Below, one piece after another: positions 10,363-23,900 of a stretch of 64,000 nucleotides of DNA. The notes under the pieces are model-generated. The model had not been told where the DNA came from and made no database searches. It was given only the letters and a program-made list of their open reading frames with translations. This DNA comes from Metridium senile (Eukaryota > Cnidaria > Anthozoa > Actiniaria > Metridiidae). Position 1 is the stretch's first letter, and each line of letters opens with the position of its first letter. Location of the stretch: assembly GCA_949775045.1 (NCBI GenBank), contig OX459109.1, positions 474,214 to 538,213 of the forward strand, written 5' to 3'. The translations under genes were made by a program, and so were the position numbers.

Positions 10363-13314
10363 ATGATAGGTATTCTATGAAAAAGCTGTTTATATTTATT
10401 TTGTTATATTTTAGTTAAGTTTTAAAGTGGCATGAGCAGCGCGATTTAAATATTGTGGTCGAAGCTCGCAAATCTGCCGCGAAACGAAAGCTCAGCTTGC
10501 TTGCCGCTTACCACCTGGAGTTTACGCTGCAGTCAATAAAGCTTTGCTCAGTTGTATAAACAACAGGAAACAAGTTTGAGTTTTAGAGTTTAGGGCTTGT
10601 TTTAATTTATGCTTACTGCATTGTCAATGCATTGTTTTTTGTTTCAGTTCAAGGGTCTTTGACTGTCGCCGCAATAAGCGGGATTTCTGCAGGGATATTT
10701 CTCGCTTTGCTACTAATCGTATCCTGTGGTTTATGTGTACGATTGAAATTCCATCAGAAATGCACAACATGGATTGAAAAACTCTTCTGTTTTCGCAACA
10801 ACGATGATGATGAGATCGACCTTACTGCAGGTCAAACTCCCGAAGAAGACTTACCAAGGCTACAAGAAGTCGAAAGCTGCTTCGAAAAGACCGCAGCTTC
10901 AACCAAACCCGAGAAAATAGTTGATAGAGTAGTTGGTAATCATAATCCATTGATGATACAATTCTCTTTGTATTACAACTTTCACGAAAATCGCTTGAAT
11001 ATCAATATCATATGCGCTTTGAATGTGCCATTGCGGTGGCATGGACGCAGCCCAAAGACACAAGTACGCTTCCAGCTACTTCCCGATATTGACAACATGT
11101 TTCATACGGAGATAGCGACTGGAGGAAGGCAGCCGATTTTTAACGAATGTTTTGAGTTTATTGGCTACAATTCGAGGGATTTATTAGACATTACAATGAG
11201 GGTTGGTGTTTACGTTTTTGACGCATTTAGCAGGAGCAAGTTGTTGGGTTATGCTTGTGTTCATTTTGAGGACATCGATTGGGATCCAAGTGAAATGAAT
11301 ATCTTATGGAGGAATCTACGTTCGCCGGTGAGTTTAATAATTATCTCTATTTCTTTAAAAAATATATATTGATATATGCATGCATTTAAAGGGCTGTAAG
11401 TGGCTGTAACTATAAATATGGTAATATAGACTTGCGTCGACTGCGTAAAACGTACCATAACTATAGTGTGGACTGCGTCGATGTTTCTAAGGACACAGTT
11501 GGAGTAAAAATGTACGCTAACTAGCGGTTAAACTAGTGTGGACTGCGTCGATGTTTCTAAGGAAACAATTGGAGTAAAAATGTACGATAACTAGCGGTGG
11601 AACAAGTGTGGACTGCGTCGGTGTTTGTAAGGAAACAATTGGAGTAAAAATGTACGATAACTAATATGGTGAAACTAGTGTGGACTGCGTTGAAGTTTGA
11701 TAAGGAAACAATTGGAGTAAAAACTGCAAATTCTGCACAATAAAAAGAAAGAGTATATACAAGACACATTTAAAGTCTATTTAAAGGGAGACAAACATAA
11801 TTCGATACTTTAGTAGCCATTGACCTGGTCAGTCTTGATCAGTTAAGAGGCATTCCTGTACGTTAATGCTTATTGTGTAGTGCTACTACTGGGTCATGGT
11901 TTATCGACAATATCTTCCTTGGCAACAAATGAAACACGAGAACATGACGACACAGACTTGTTATCGACATTTTACATGAAACACGCACAAAAGATATACT
12001 TATAATGATAACTTGATTTAGTTTGATTTTCGGACTTACTGGAAACAGAGTTGAAGGTTCACTAAATTCCCGCGGGCAGGGGTTCAGGTAGTAAAACTAT
12101 ATCGGGTATGCTCGTCGGGATGTTTTAAAACCACACCTAAAACTGAGCTAGTCACAAGCCTCAGTTTTAAAAGGGTGTGACATTTATGATTTTTAACCCC
12201 ACACATTCCAATATAAAAGCGCGTCTATTTTTACTGTAAATCGATGGACCTTTCCTCCAAAAACCTTCAGTTTCTGAGTATTTATAAGTTGACGAAGTAT
12301 TTCAATGAAATATGATAATATCCCAGAGTTTCTGTTTCCCAACACATTTTCATTTTTTCCCAATCGTTTAATTAACCATTTTCTTCTATTTATTCAGGAT
12401 ATAAGGGATCGCACATCTAGTTTTCTAAATGGTCGGCAACTTCACGTCTCCCTACGCTACCAGGCACGATCCAATAGGATCAGTGTCATCATCTTAAAGG
12501 GGATAAATCTAGTGGGACCTAGCAAGATTAAGATTATAGGTACGTATTATTGGCTCCCGATATCTCGACGCTTGCGCTAACTCGATAAACTTATTTTGTA
12601 TTCAGTGTCAATTTTTTATCTATCATGAAGTTCATGGTTTTGTTTTTGCAATCATCAGTACAATCTTTCTGTTTATTCATCCATTCACATCTTAGTTTAT
12701 TCATCCTTTCACATCTTAGTTTATTCATCCTTTCACATCTTAGTTTATCAGTCATCCATTCACATCGTTATTCATTCATATATCCGTCCATTAAATTATC
12801 CATACATTGAATCATCTATCAATCCGTTTAATGAATCATCTATTAATTTATCCATCCATCAACTCGTCATGCATTCAATGAATCATCTAATGCACCTATA
12901 TAACTATTCATTTGTCCATTCATCTTATCATCTATTAAATCAGTCATTCATTTGTTAAATTATCTATTATTTCATCCATTTAATTGGTTTTTCATGTTTC
13001 GTTTCCCAGCCCCTTACATACGAGTCATGCTCTCTCTCGACGGCAAAATCCTCGAGACACAACAAACCAAGAGAAAACGAACAACCAACCCGGTCTGGAA
13101 TAAAGGCTTCTTATTCGACATCGATTCGAAATGGATACAAGATTACGTCATCACCATCCGGGTTATGAACTATGATATGTTACTAAGCGACGAATCAATT
13201 GGCCAGGTCGTACTCAGTGCAGACTCCGGAGGACGTGGACAGGAGCACTGGCACGAGATGATGAAGGGGGAGAATATCAACCGTGAAACGGCGATGTGTC
13301 ATTACTTAACGTGA
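10363..13314 (+). CDS. Synaptotagmin-like protein, one TM segment and tandem C2 domains
   Basis: Exons 10363-10369 (inferred), 10648-11327, 12398-12539 and 13010-13314; 377 aa. Exon 1 (ATGATAG before gtattc) was chosen because its phase fits exon 2 and puts a short N-terminus before the membrane span at about residues 8-30. The span is followed by a CGLC cysteine pair (possible palmitoylation) and basic residues. C2A starts near NPLMIQFSLYYNF and C2B near GRQLHVSLRYQA. C2B carries TNPVWNKGF and ends with a WHEM segment like the WHxL region of synaptotagmins. Synaptotagmins tether vesicle and plasma membranes and act in exocytosis. Most calcium-binding aspartates are missing: C2A loop 1 is WHGRSPKT and loop 3 VYVFDAFSRSK; C2B loop 1 has no Asp and loop 3 is VMNYDMLLSDES. 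A calcium-independent role is therefore likely. The subfamily is not assigned. Confidence 0.85.
11455..11725. repeat. 70-bp repeat R2, locus 2
   Basis: Four tandem units built on agtgtggactgcgtcgatgt, ttctaaggaaacaattggag and taaaaatgtacgataactag, spaced about 70 bp. It lies in intron 2 of the synaptotagmin-like gene, in inverted orientation to the copies at 9116-9300. The rest of this intron to 12397 shows nothing recognisable. Confidence 0.85.
12640..12960. repeat. Degenerate tetranucleotide-type repeat (catc/attc rich)
   Basis: Runs of ttcatccattcacatcttag and later catccat/attcatc motifs. Three near-identical 24-bp units occur at about 12690-12750. It lies in the last intron of the synaptotagmin-like gene, ending about 50 bp before the final exon. 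Confidence 0.75.
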
Positions 13315-13315
13315 T

Positions 13316-13840
13316 CGTCATTATCATCATCATCAGCAGCATCATTATCATCAGCATCATTATCATCATCATCATCATCTTCTCCATCATCATCTTCTTT
13401 ATCATCTTCTTTATCATAATCATCTTCTCCATCATCATCTTCATCTTCTCCATCATCATCTTCTCCATCATCATCTTCTCCATCATCATCTTCTCCATCA
13501 TCATCATCTTCTCCATCATCATCTTCTTTATCATCATCTTCTTTATCATCATCATCTTCTCCATCATCATCTTCTCCATCATCATCTTCTTCATCATCAT
13601 CATCGCCAACATCATCTTCACCAACATAATCTTCTTCTTCTCCATCATCATCACGCCGATTATAATCATCATTGCCAACATCTTCTCCACTCTTCATCAT
13701 CATCACCTTCTTCAGCATCATCATCTCTATCATCATCACGATTATTATAATCATCACTATTGCCAACATCATTGATCTTCTCCACTTAGCATCATCATCA
13801 TTGCCATCATCACCACCACCATCATCATGATTGCCGACGT
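13316..13840. repeat. Compound (ATC/TCT)n microsatellite directly after a stop codon
   Basis: About 520 bp of atc and tct triplets, mainly tctccatcatcat blocks. It starts two bases after the TGA of the synaptotagmin-like gene, so it should lie at the start of its 3' UTR. All six frames contain long low-complexity ORFs here; none is a gene. Confidence 0.93.
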
Positions 13841-14016
13841 CATGTTAAAGCAGATGTAAATATGTGAATTACGTAAGGGGAAATATATATATTTTTATCG
13901 ATAAATGTATTATATAAGAACGTTGCTTATTCTGTAGCAGAGGACTATGATAGATACTGATAAACAGAGAAAAGCCACATTATAGTTATTTTAAGAGATG
14001 CCTAAGCATGTTGTTT

Positions 14017-14022
14017 AATAAA
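14017..14022 (+). promoter_or_regulatory. Candidate poly(A) signal, synaptotagmin-like gene
   Basis: AATAAA about 700 bp after the stop codon and beyond the microsatellite, in an A/T-rich stretch. It is the first clear plus-strand AATAAA I see after the CDS. Confidence 0.45.
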
Positions 14023-14156
14023 TAAGAAAATATCGTCATAGGACATTTTGTATATACAATATTTGTTATAAATTTAGTCATAAAATATCGTTGAAGTCAC
14101 GTCAGTCACGTGGTATTTATACATGCATACAGACAATGGACCCCGAGTGATGCACT

Positions 14157-14410
14157 TGGGTATCATCATCATGGTCATCATCATCATCATAATCATGGTC
14201 ATCATCATCATAACCATCATGGTCATCATCATCATCATCATGGTCATCATCATCATCACGATGGTCATTATCATCGTCATCATCACAAACATCATCAACA
14301 TCATCTTTATCACCACTATCACTCATGCATATCATTATCTCCACCATCACGTTCATATCATATATATCATTTTTATCATCAACACTAGTACTATCACCAC
14401 ATCATCATCG
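14157..14410. repeat. ATC-rich microsatellite
   Basis: atcatc triplets with ggt and acc variants. It lies just downstream of the coiled-coil gene's stop codon (14460, minus strand) and so probably in its 3' UTR. The His-, Ile- and Met-rich frames are artefacts. Confidence 0.9.
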
Positions 14411-14459
14411 TCATTTCCCTGTCGTTCTCGTAGGGCCATTTCGTGTCCTTTGTGTCCCA

Positions 14460-15304
14460 TCATGAAGGGCTTTTGTTTCTTCTTGGTGACTCGGTAGGTG
14501 AACGCTCAGGAGAACTGCAAAGAATTAAAAAAACACCATGTTACATGGTTAGATAGTCTCCCCCGCAGCTGTTTTTAGTCTCGTTCCACACCCCCACGGT
14601 CCACTCCTGTCAATCATAAGTTAAAAACACATATGGTTAGATTGACAGCTGTCAATCATATTATGATAACTTGCCTCCATTCTTCTTCTCCATCGATGCC
14701 ATCGATGGATATAATTGGTACAATAACACCAACACTTTTACTTCTGAAAATAAGCAACACAAACGATGAGAAATAATCCAGTTTCACGTTATCTAGTACT
14801 GCACCGTTTTATAAAGAAATGATAATAAAACCAGCTAGATATATAGTTTCATAGAGATGATAACCAGAATACATTAGTTACCTTTTTCTGCCTCTAGGTT
14901 CTTTTCGTCTTGGACTTGGTTGAGATACGTCAGTTTGTGTGGTTTTCCTGAAACAAATATGATCCAAAACACACGTTATCATCATCATAATGGAACACAC
15001 ATCTTCATTAGCCGTCATCATTTTCTCACTCGAGGACGGACAAATAAGATCGTTTCGACGGACAAATCATCAGTACATTTATTCGTCTAATGTGAATTCA
15101 ACAATTCATCAGACGACTGTAAATAATCATTAATAATCATTACCACGATCATCATCATCTTTAGCCTGAGAAAACAGACGTTCTTTCGCTCCTCTTCCCG
15201 CTTCGAAAGTATAGTTTTCTTATGCATTGATGCAAGCTACATCCTCTTCTTCCTCCTCCTCCTCCTCCTCCTCCTCCTCACAACCATCATGCATGACCAC
15301 GATT

Positions 15305-15336
<32 letters not shown>

Positions 15337-17907
15337 TATCACCTCCATTATGCATGACCACGATTATCATCATCATCATTCAGCTTACTCTTTGCTTCTT
15401 GTTGTATTTTCACATAATTCGTTCACTTGTTTCCTCAGTTCATCGCGTTCAAACTCCAAGTTTTTACTATGAAAAATTCATAAACAAATCAGCAAGAACA
15501 ATGGATTGCAAACAGGGTTCAGTTTCATGTTTAGCTTTCCTCTCAAATAATGACAAATTTGGCCGATGGATAGGAAATAATTTTATAATAGTGAACTTAC
15601 CACCGAAGTTCAAGGCTTTTGTTGGCTGCATCAAATACTTTATGTTGCTCTGAAACAATTAATAATAGTTCAATAATTCATGAGAAATTTACACAAAATC
15701 ATGACATCATCCTAGTTTTACATCAACTTAAACATCAACTATTCAGGAAGCACACTCACAATAAATTAAAATGATTTTCAGTCGGGGTCCCTGTAAAATC
15801 TAAAATTCTTATTGATTCGTTGTATAAGGCAGTAAAAAGAAATGTAATGAGGCCCGATGGGAATACCTGAAGGATTTGGCAAACAATATGCATGACAAAA
15901 AAGAACATAAACTCTTTTGGAATTACGTTAACTCAAAGCGCAAAGGGTCTAATGATCTAACTGTTATCAAGTTGGACAATGGAAGCGTAAAAACCGATGA
16001 AGGTGACATTTCTGAATGCATGAACAAATTCTTTGCATCAGTCTTCACGCGTGAAAATCTAGAGAATATTCCGTCTTTTGGTCAGATCATCACAGACGAT
16101 AGCCTTAGTTCTCTTAACTGTTCAGTTGATGAAGTTGAAAAGTTACTAAAAGAGCTGAAACCTCGCAAGTCTCCTGGCCCTGATGGCCTCCACCCACTGA
16201 TTCTAAAGAATTGTGCGGAAACTTTAGCTGGGTCAGTTTGCAAAATCTTTAACTTGTCTTTCTCATCAGGCAAGATACCAGACTGTTGGAAGCAAGCTGA
16301 TATTATACCGCTACACAAGAAAGGTGCTAAAAACAAATGTGGAAATTACCGTCCCGTCTCATTAACTTCAATTCTTTGTAAAGTGTGTGAGAAAATTGCA
16401 AGACAACATCTCGTGGAATTCTGGATAAGTAGGAACATCTTTATCCCTAATCAATTTGGCTTCATGAAAGGCAAGTCTTGCCTGTCACAACTGTTGACTG
16501 TCTTTCATGATTGGACTCACAACAGAAATTATGGTCTTTCAACAGATGTTGTATTCTTGGATTTTTCCAAGGCGTTCGATTCTGTCCCACATGAACGCCT
16601 ATTATTAAAGCTCCACGCGTACGGAATCAGAGACCCACTGTTATCATGGGTTAGAAGCTTCTTGACGAATCGCCACCAACGTGTTGTACTACGGGGACAT
16701 TATTCATCCTGGACAACAGTACTTTCTGGGGTACCCCAGGGAACCGTATTGGGTCCAATTTTGTTCATTATTTACATCAATGACATAACACGGCACATAA
16801 CATCTCAATGTAAATTATTCGCTGATGATATGAAAGTGTACAAAGTGTTAAGAAACGCCAACGAAGATATGCAAGAATTACAGAATGATTTACATTCTCT
16901 GGAACAATGGAGCACTGACTGGCAACTAAGCTTTAATACTACAAAATGCGAAGTGATGCGAATCTCGAAAAAGACTGACAAGTCAAGTCCTGAATATCAT
17001 TTATGTGGTAGCAAGCTTAAGGCAGTATCTGAAGCCAAAGACCTCGGCATTTATATTACATCAAATCTGTCATGGAGCCTACAAGCCACCAAATGCTCAA
17101 ATAAAGCTAACAGTGTTCTTGGCTTTATTAAACGGACCGTTGGACCAAAGAACCCGGACTTGTTCTCCAAACTATATAAGAGTCTAGTAAGACCTATCCT
17201 TGAATACTGTTCTCCTGTGTGGTCACCACACCTGAAGAAAGACATTGTTCTTTTGGAAAAAGTACAAAGGAGAGCTTCGAGATTTGCACTTGGTGCAAAT
17301 GCAAAAGATATGCCGTATGAAGATCGTTTGAAACGACTAAAATGGCCAACATTGGAAAAAAGAAGAACTTTTTCATCTTTGACTGAGTGCTATAAGACGA
17401 TTAATGAACTGAACGGTTTAAACCCGCAAGATTTTTTTAGCTTTGCTAATAACTTCAAATCATTACGAGCAAATCATCGCTTCAAGCTAAAGACTAGAGC
17501 TGCTAAATTAAACAGCTATAAGCATTCTTTTTTTATACGTATTGTAAATCACTGGAACAAACTATCAAAAGAAATTGCAGAAGCAGAGAATATAAGAACA
17601 TTCAAGAAAAAATTAGGAATTAAATTATTAACACATTAATCCATTATTAGACATATTTTTATTATATTAGTTTTAAATCACCTACTTGTAAATAGTTTTT
17701 ATATATTATAGACATTTGTAAATTTCAATTTTTTTATATATTTTAGGATAGTACATATTGATTGTAAACTGTTTTGTAAATTATGTTAAGGAGGTGGACT
17801 AGAAAGGGATAACCTCTTTCACCTCCTTTCACAATTTTTCATGTATTTATATTGTATATATTATTATTTATTTTTTTCCGTCTGCGTGTGATCAATTGTG
17901 AATAAAC

Positions 17908-17963
<56 letters not shown>

Positions 17964-20900
17964 GTACCAAACTACTCTACGTAGAAGTGAAAGCAGACGG
18001 AACCTCTTGACTTACGCCCTTATCCGAGAAGACGAAGCACTTAGAGAGAGTAAAGTGTCTTAAATTCCAATCATCCGGTCTTGCATGGAATTCGCCTGTG
18101 AACGGCTCAGGGGGGTTGGGAAAGAGGGGAGGGGGAGGGGATAAACCAAACCCATCGCTTCAGAATCTGAACCACTAATCACTAGACTATCACATCACTA
18201 CGAGAACGAAGCTAAACGCGGGTCATTTTATTTGCAAACAAGCGGGCTCACCTTTCAAATTATTGTAATCCATAACCACATCCTTGTGTTCCTTGAAATA
18301 TACAAATGCGTAATTACGTAACGGTTAGTTTTGTCACAGAAATACGCAAGGAAGACATTGCGTAATCAATTGTTGACACATATAGTGAGACGCAACTATG
18401 TGTATGCCTTACGCCACTATGCGTCACTGCGTGAACTCAAAAGGAAACGTGCGCAAATCCTTGTGGATATAAGATGTCTTACCCCATTGTAGGAATACGC
18501 AAAGTGCTATACGTAACCGATCCCAAGTCTACGTAAAATATCTTGGGTCAGGGCGTGTACATGCAAGATGCAGGTATATGCAGGTAAGTGCCGTTACGTC
18601 AAAAGTACGTTTACGTTAGACTCATTGCGTGGTTTACGTTGTTACCTTAATGATGCTGTCCTGTTGAGTGACGTATTTCTCTCTTTCTCTTTCCAGTCTT
18701 CTTTCGATTTCGTCCTCAAAGGCTTCTTTGAGTTGCTGAAAATTAAAATAAAAATATCAGACACTGAATTCAAATATGGTGACCAATTGGAAGAACTATT
18801 GTTCTGGACATTGCTAGTCTCTCATACATGTACACTGAATCCAAATATGATGACCAATTAGAAGAACTATTGTTCTGGACTATCTAGTCTTTTATTGTAT
18901 TGTTATTGATTGTAGAAGAGTGGAAACTGGACACTATAGCTAGCCCTACCGCCATTCCTTCCATCAGGTCTTCAGAGTCCTGTAGTACCGAGTCTCTCTC
19001 GTTGACAAGCGTTTCTAGCCTGGTAACTAGCGCAGCGTTTTCTGACCTCAATGACTCTAGTTCGTCATCGTTGCTAAGCGACAGGCCATCGTGGCTTGGA
19101 GAATCTTTTAGATGACGTTGAAGATCAAAAACTTGATTCTGAAACCAATAAATAAAGTTTGAATAGGGTTGTAAATGCAAGTTAAAAAGGTAGTATGAAC
19201 AGATGCATCATTATGTAATGGAAGAAGGAAGGATGGATGGATGGATGGAAGGAAGGAAGGAAGGAAGGAAGGAAGGAAGGAAGGAAGGAAGGAAGGAAGG
19301 AAGGAAGGAAGGAAGGAAGGAAGGAAGGAAGGAAGGAAGGAAGGAAGGAAGGAAGGAAGGAAGGAAGGAAGGAAGGAAGGAAGGAAGGAAGGAAGGAAGG
19401 AAGGAAGGAAGGAAGGAAGGAAGGAAGGAAGGAAGGAAGGAAGGAAGGAAGGAAGGAAGGAAGGAAGGAAGGAAGGAAGGGAGGAAGGGAGGGAGGGAGG
19501 GAGGAAGGAAGGGAGGAAGGGAGGAAGGGAGGAAGGGAGGAAGGAAGGGAGGAAGGGAGGGAGGGAGGGAGGGAGGAAGGGAGGGAGGGAGGGAGGGAGG
19601 GAGGGAGGGAGGAAGGGAGGGAGGAAGGAAGGAAATCAACAAGAGATAAGTACCTTTAATAAATCCCTCTGTTCTTCTAACTTTTTCTTATCAGTTGTCA
19701 TCCATTGTAAGGTCTCTGAACTGGATCGACTCAAGTCCTTCTCTAGGTTAGTATGGCGAGAACACAGTTCCTCAAACTAACACGATAAAAAGGCACATTT
19801 CTTTAAAAAATCAACGATAGAATTACTGGATAATGATGTTGATGATAACGATGTTGATAATAATGATGTTTATGATCATGATGTTGATGATAGTGATGAT
19901 GATGATAACGATGTTGATGATAATGATGATGATGATAATGATGTTGATGATAATGATGTTGATGATAATGATGTTGATGATAGTGATGAAATGTACCTGT
20001 TTGCTTTTATCAGCCAGTTCATTTTCTAGCTGAGCCATTATTTTATCTTTTTCTTCTAACTGCTTCCCCAGAGACGAGATCACTAGATTCCTGCAGGAAA
20101 GCAAAGGAGCAAAAAACATCAGGGCACCTCACATAGTATAATCCACAATGACGTAAGAGAGCTTACATAGATGCGTAGTCAGTTACGCGAGGTACCTAAG
20201 TAAAGCAAAGTATGTTGACCACAGTCGGAGGCAACCTAATGGCTCCTCTTTCGTTAGCTTCTACCATGAACTGTAGGGGTGGGCGCCACTCCTCTCCCGA
20301 CTTTACCCCAGCAATGCTGGTACCCAGGTATACTCCTTGGTGAAGAGAGACAATGTGGAAGTGAAGCATCTTGTCCAAGGACACAACGTAGTTGCCAGGA
20401 ATTGAGCCCAGGCCTTTCGACCCAAAATCCCAACCTCTAACCGCTCGGCCACCACATCTTCCACTATATATAATGGTTACTATATCAAACATGCACTGAC
20501 ACAGCCTATATTAGTTTACTAGCAACTGACGTAAGATATCCATAGTCAGTTACACAAGGCACGTTAAGTATACTACATATAGCAACGACAAAAGATGTCC
20601 GTAGTTTGTTACACAAGACACTTTACCTCGTAGTAGTTCTGGCTGATATGTCAGCAAAACCCTTTTTCAGCTCAGTCGCTTCTTCAGTTAATTTGTTCAA
20701 CTATGAACATAAACAATTGTTGATAAGACTCTTTCAAAATAGGAGTAAGTTACTTAATTATTGTTTACATATCCAAAATGCAACACTACTGCTCGTGGGT
20801 TGTTATGCCAACATTGTTGTTATTGACATTACGTTAACTTTACTATTTTGTTAATTGATTTTGTTTTTATGATTTATTTTTTAATTTAATATGTATTTTT

Positions 20901-23900
20901 GTTGGCCCACTGTTATTGGCAATAGCTGTAGTAGCTATTTACAATCAAGCAAAATTTATATTAAATAAATAAATCTTGATATTTGTTTTCGATATTTGTT
21001 TTATATTTTTTTTGTTATTTTTTTATATATATAATATATTTTTATATTTTTTTTTTATACTGATTTTTTCTGGATTTTTTCATTTAATTGTTGGCTTTAT
21101 ACTTTAAAATGGATTATGTATAACGTACATAGGCACGTTTTTACTGCGTTTAGTGTTTACATGACTGTACCTTTAAGTAAGAACAAGTTTATTTTGTTTA
21201 GCAATAGACTTTCCTCACAGAGAGTTGAGTTGCAGCACTTCTGAAATGTTTGGTTATAAATAGTTAAGCATGACTGATTTTCAATCAATTTAGAAATTGT
21301 TATAACGTCATTATTTATTATCATCAAATTAAGAAATGACGTGATAATGATCATGACGACGATATTACAGGTGGCAACAATATAATAATAATGCGATAAT
21401 AGATAAATAACTTTGTTAACGTCTCGATCATATAGCCAGACACAAGTGTCCTACTAATTGAGGAGACTAAAACTCAAGCTCACTACTCTTGCATTGAATA
21501 TTATAGCACACAACTCTGCTGTTGATTTTTCAGGTAGGAAAACCAGAGACAAGGGCGGATTTGTGATGATGATGGTGACGACAATGATGACGATGACGAT
21601 AATGGTTGATGACAATGATGATGACGGTGATGATGGTGATGATGATCATGTTGATGATGATGATGGTGATGATGTGTAATGATGATGATTGTGTTGATGG
21701 TTGTGATGATGATGATGATGATCATATTGATGATGATGATGATGATGATGATCATATTGATGATGAAGATGACAATGATGACGACGTTAATAGAGATGAC
21801 GATGGTTATGATGAAAACAGTGATATTGATGATAATCCTGACAAACACTGCATTACCATATTTTGTTTTTCTTCTATCGTTTCACTTTGATTAACAAGTT
21901 CTTCATCCTTCAATCTCAGCATTTTATGGACATTATCAAGTTCTTGTTTTATTGCTTGAACTTCTTCACTCACTGACTCAGATACCTAGCACATGGGACA
22001 CAAGGATCGATTTTTAATGCGCATTTGATTCTATACATATAGATATTTGCGCTATATAAGTAATAAAGATTATTATTAAAGATAATTATTGTCAGTAGCT
22101 GAATACGAAATAACTAAACTGCACTGACGTAAAAGAACCACTGAGGACCTAAGAAATAACCCTTCAGCCATGACCACCCTCAGTACATACTAGTTATACA
22201 ATGGTTTCCAGTGTCATACCGTGGGATATACCGTGGAATATCCTACGAGTCACTTGTATTTTCTAGTATACACACGAGCCTGTAGGCGAGTATGTATGCA
22301 AAGAAAGTACAAATGACGAATGGGATATTCACGGTATGTCACTATTTTATACTATTTTATACCACATATATAATAAGATAACTCGCATTGTCTCATGGGA
22401 AGAGGGAGTTGAATATCGCCGAATATACAACGGCTTCCAAGCATTCTGATTGGCTGTATTTTATATGGGATAAAGGACAGTAAGTATCAAAGAGGGTTTT
22501 TATTTACCTTTCCCGATTCAGTTTTTAGTTTTTGTCTGAGTTCATTATTTTCTGCTTCTAGTTCGGCGAGTGACATGATCAATTCCCCTTTTTCTTTCTC
22601 CCATCCAACTTTCTCTTTTTGGAACTCTTGGAGCTCAGACATCAATGAACATTTCTCTGTTTCCAAACTATTGGAACATGAAATATCATTATTCATTACC
22701 ATCATCTTTATCAGCGTCATTATCATCATCACCACCACCACCACCATTATCTTCATAATCACCATCATTCACAATCATCACCCTTATCATTATCATAATC
22801 TTAATTTAACATCACCATCATCATACACTATCATCATCGTTATGATCATCATAATTTAACATCACTATCATCTACTTGTAACCATTTTTTTATCTTTATT
22901 AGTCGGGCTAGAGGGCCCGACTCTAGGTTTAGCTTTTAGTCAATCTATGTATGTATGTATGTATGTATCTGTCATGTCGCGTATAGTCCCCAATGATGCT
23001 TTGGGAACGAACACAGGAAGCCCAAAGTAGAATTGTTTAGCCTCCTGTGTTGATTTTATGACTAGCCCGACTTCACGCTCATAGAGCGTCTAGTTTATGT
23101 AACAATTCACATCCTCGATGTGCGAAGATATTATTTAATAAACATCATGACTATTATGATTATGATTATCTTCATCATCATTCAACATCACCCTTATCAT
23201 CATCATTTATGATTTCCATCATCATCATCATTATTTACCCTGCAAGTTTTCCTTTGATTTTCTCCAGTTCTTCTTGTAAATGCTTTACCTTATACGACTG
23301 CAGCCTGGAATATTACACAATAATAAAATAAATCATTTCAATGAAGATAGAATACAATGTTATCATTAGTTATACTTACTCAAGTTCCTTATACTTTGTG
23401 TTATCTGCATAAAGGGATTCATTCTCGATTGAAATCTCTTTGACTTCTTGTTCCAGTTGACCTAAATAATAATCAAATACATAATCTTTTCACAGTAGCA
23501 TATAATAATAATATATCCATACTGAAAAAAGTGATCATGTAAACCAAGTACAAGCTACTTGAGCTTGGGTCCATGGGGTAAGGAGTAGTACCACTTAAAA
23601 TCAGTAGAAGAAATATTTCTTAGTTCAAGTCTAAGTTCATTTCTCAGTTTAAAAATCTACTTCTTGGTTTAATTAAAGGCTTCTCACTAGTTTTATGTGA
23701 TTCCAGCTACCATAAATTCAGTGTTTATACATTCATATCAAACATGTTAATTTCCTTTCCATTCGTTTTCTTCTAACCTTTGATATGTTTACTGTAGTCC
23801 AGTTTTTCTTTCAAACTTTTATTCTTATTCAATAATCTGAAAAGAAAAAAATTGGCAAGTTTAAAAGTCAAGAATAACTACTGACAACAAAAACCTTTAT

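Noticed and set aside
15140..15215. Possible extra coiled-coil exon on the minus strand
   Set aside because: No acceptor gives an open frame in the right phase with a GT donor, and exon 15466-15389 joins 14947-14882 perfectly.
19203..19780. Three overlapping 140-179 codon plus-strand ORFs rich in Lys, Glu, Gly, Arg, and a minus-strand Ser/Leu/Pro ORF
   Set aside because: They are translations of the GGAA/GGGA microsatellite, which lacks stops in most frames.
20390..20463. Possible tRNA gene
   Set aside because: Only a box A-like part and a degenerate box B are present, no full cloverleaf, and the SINE body follows.
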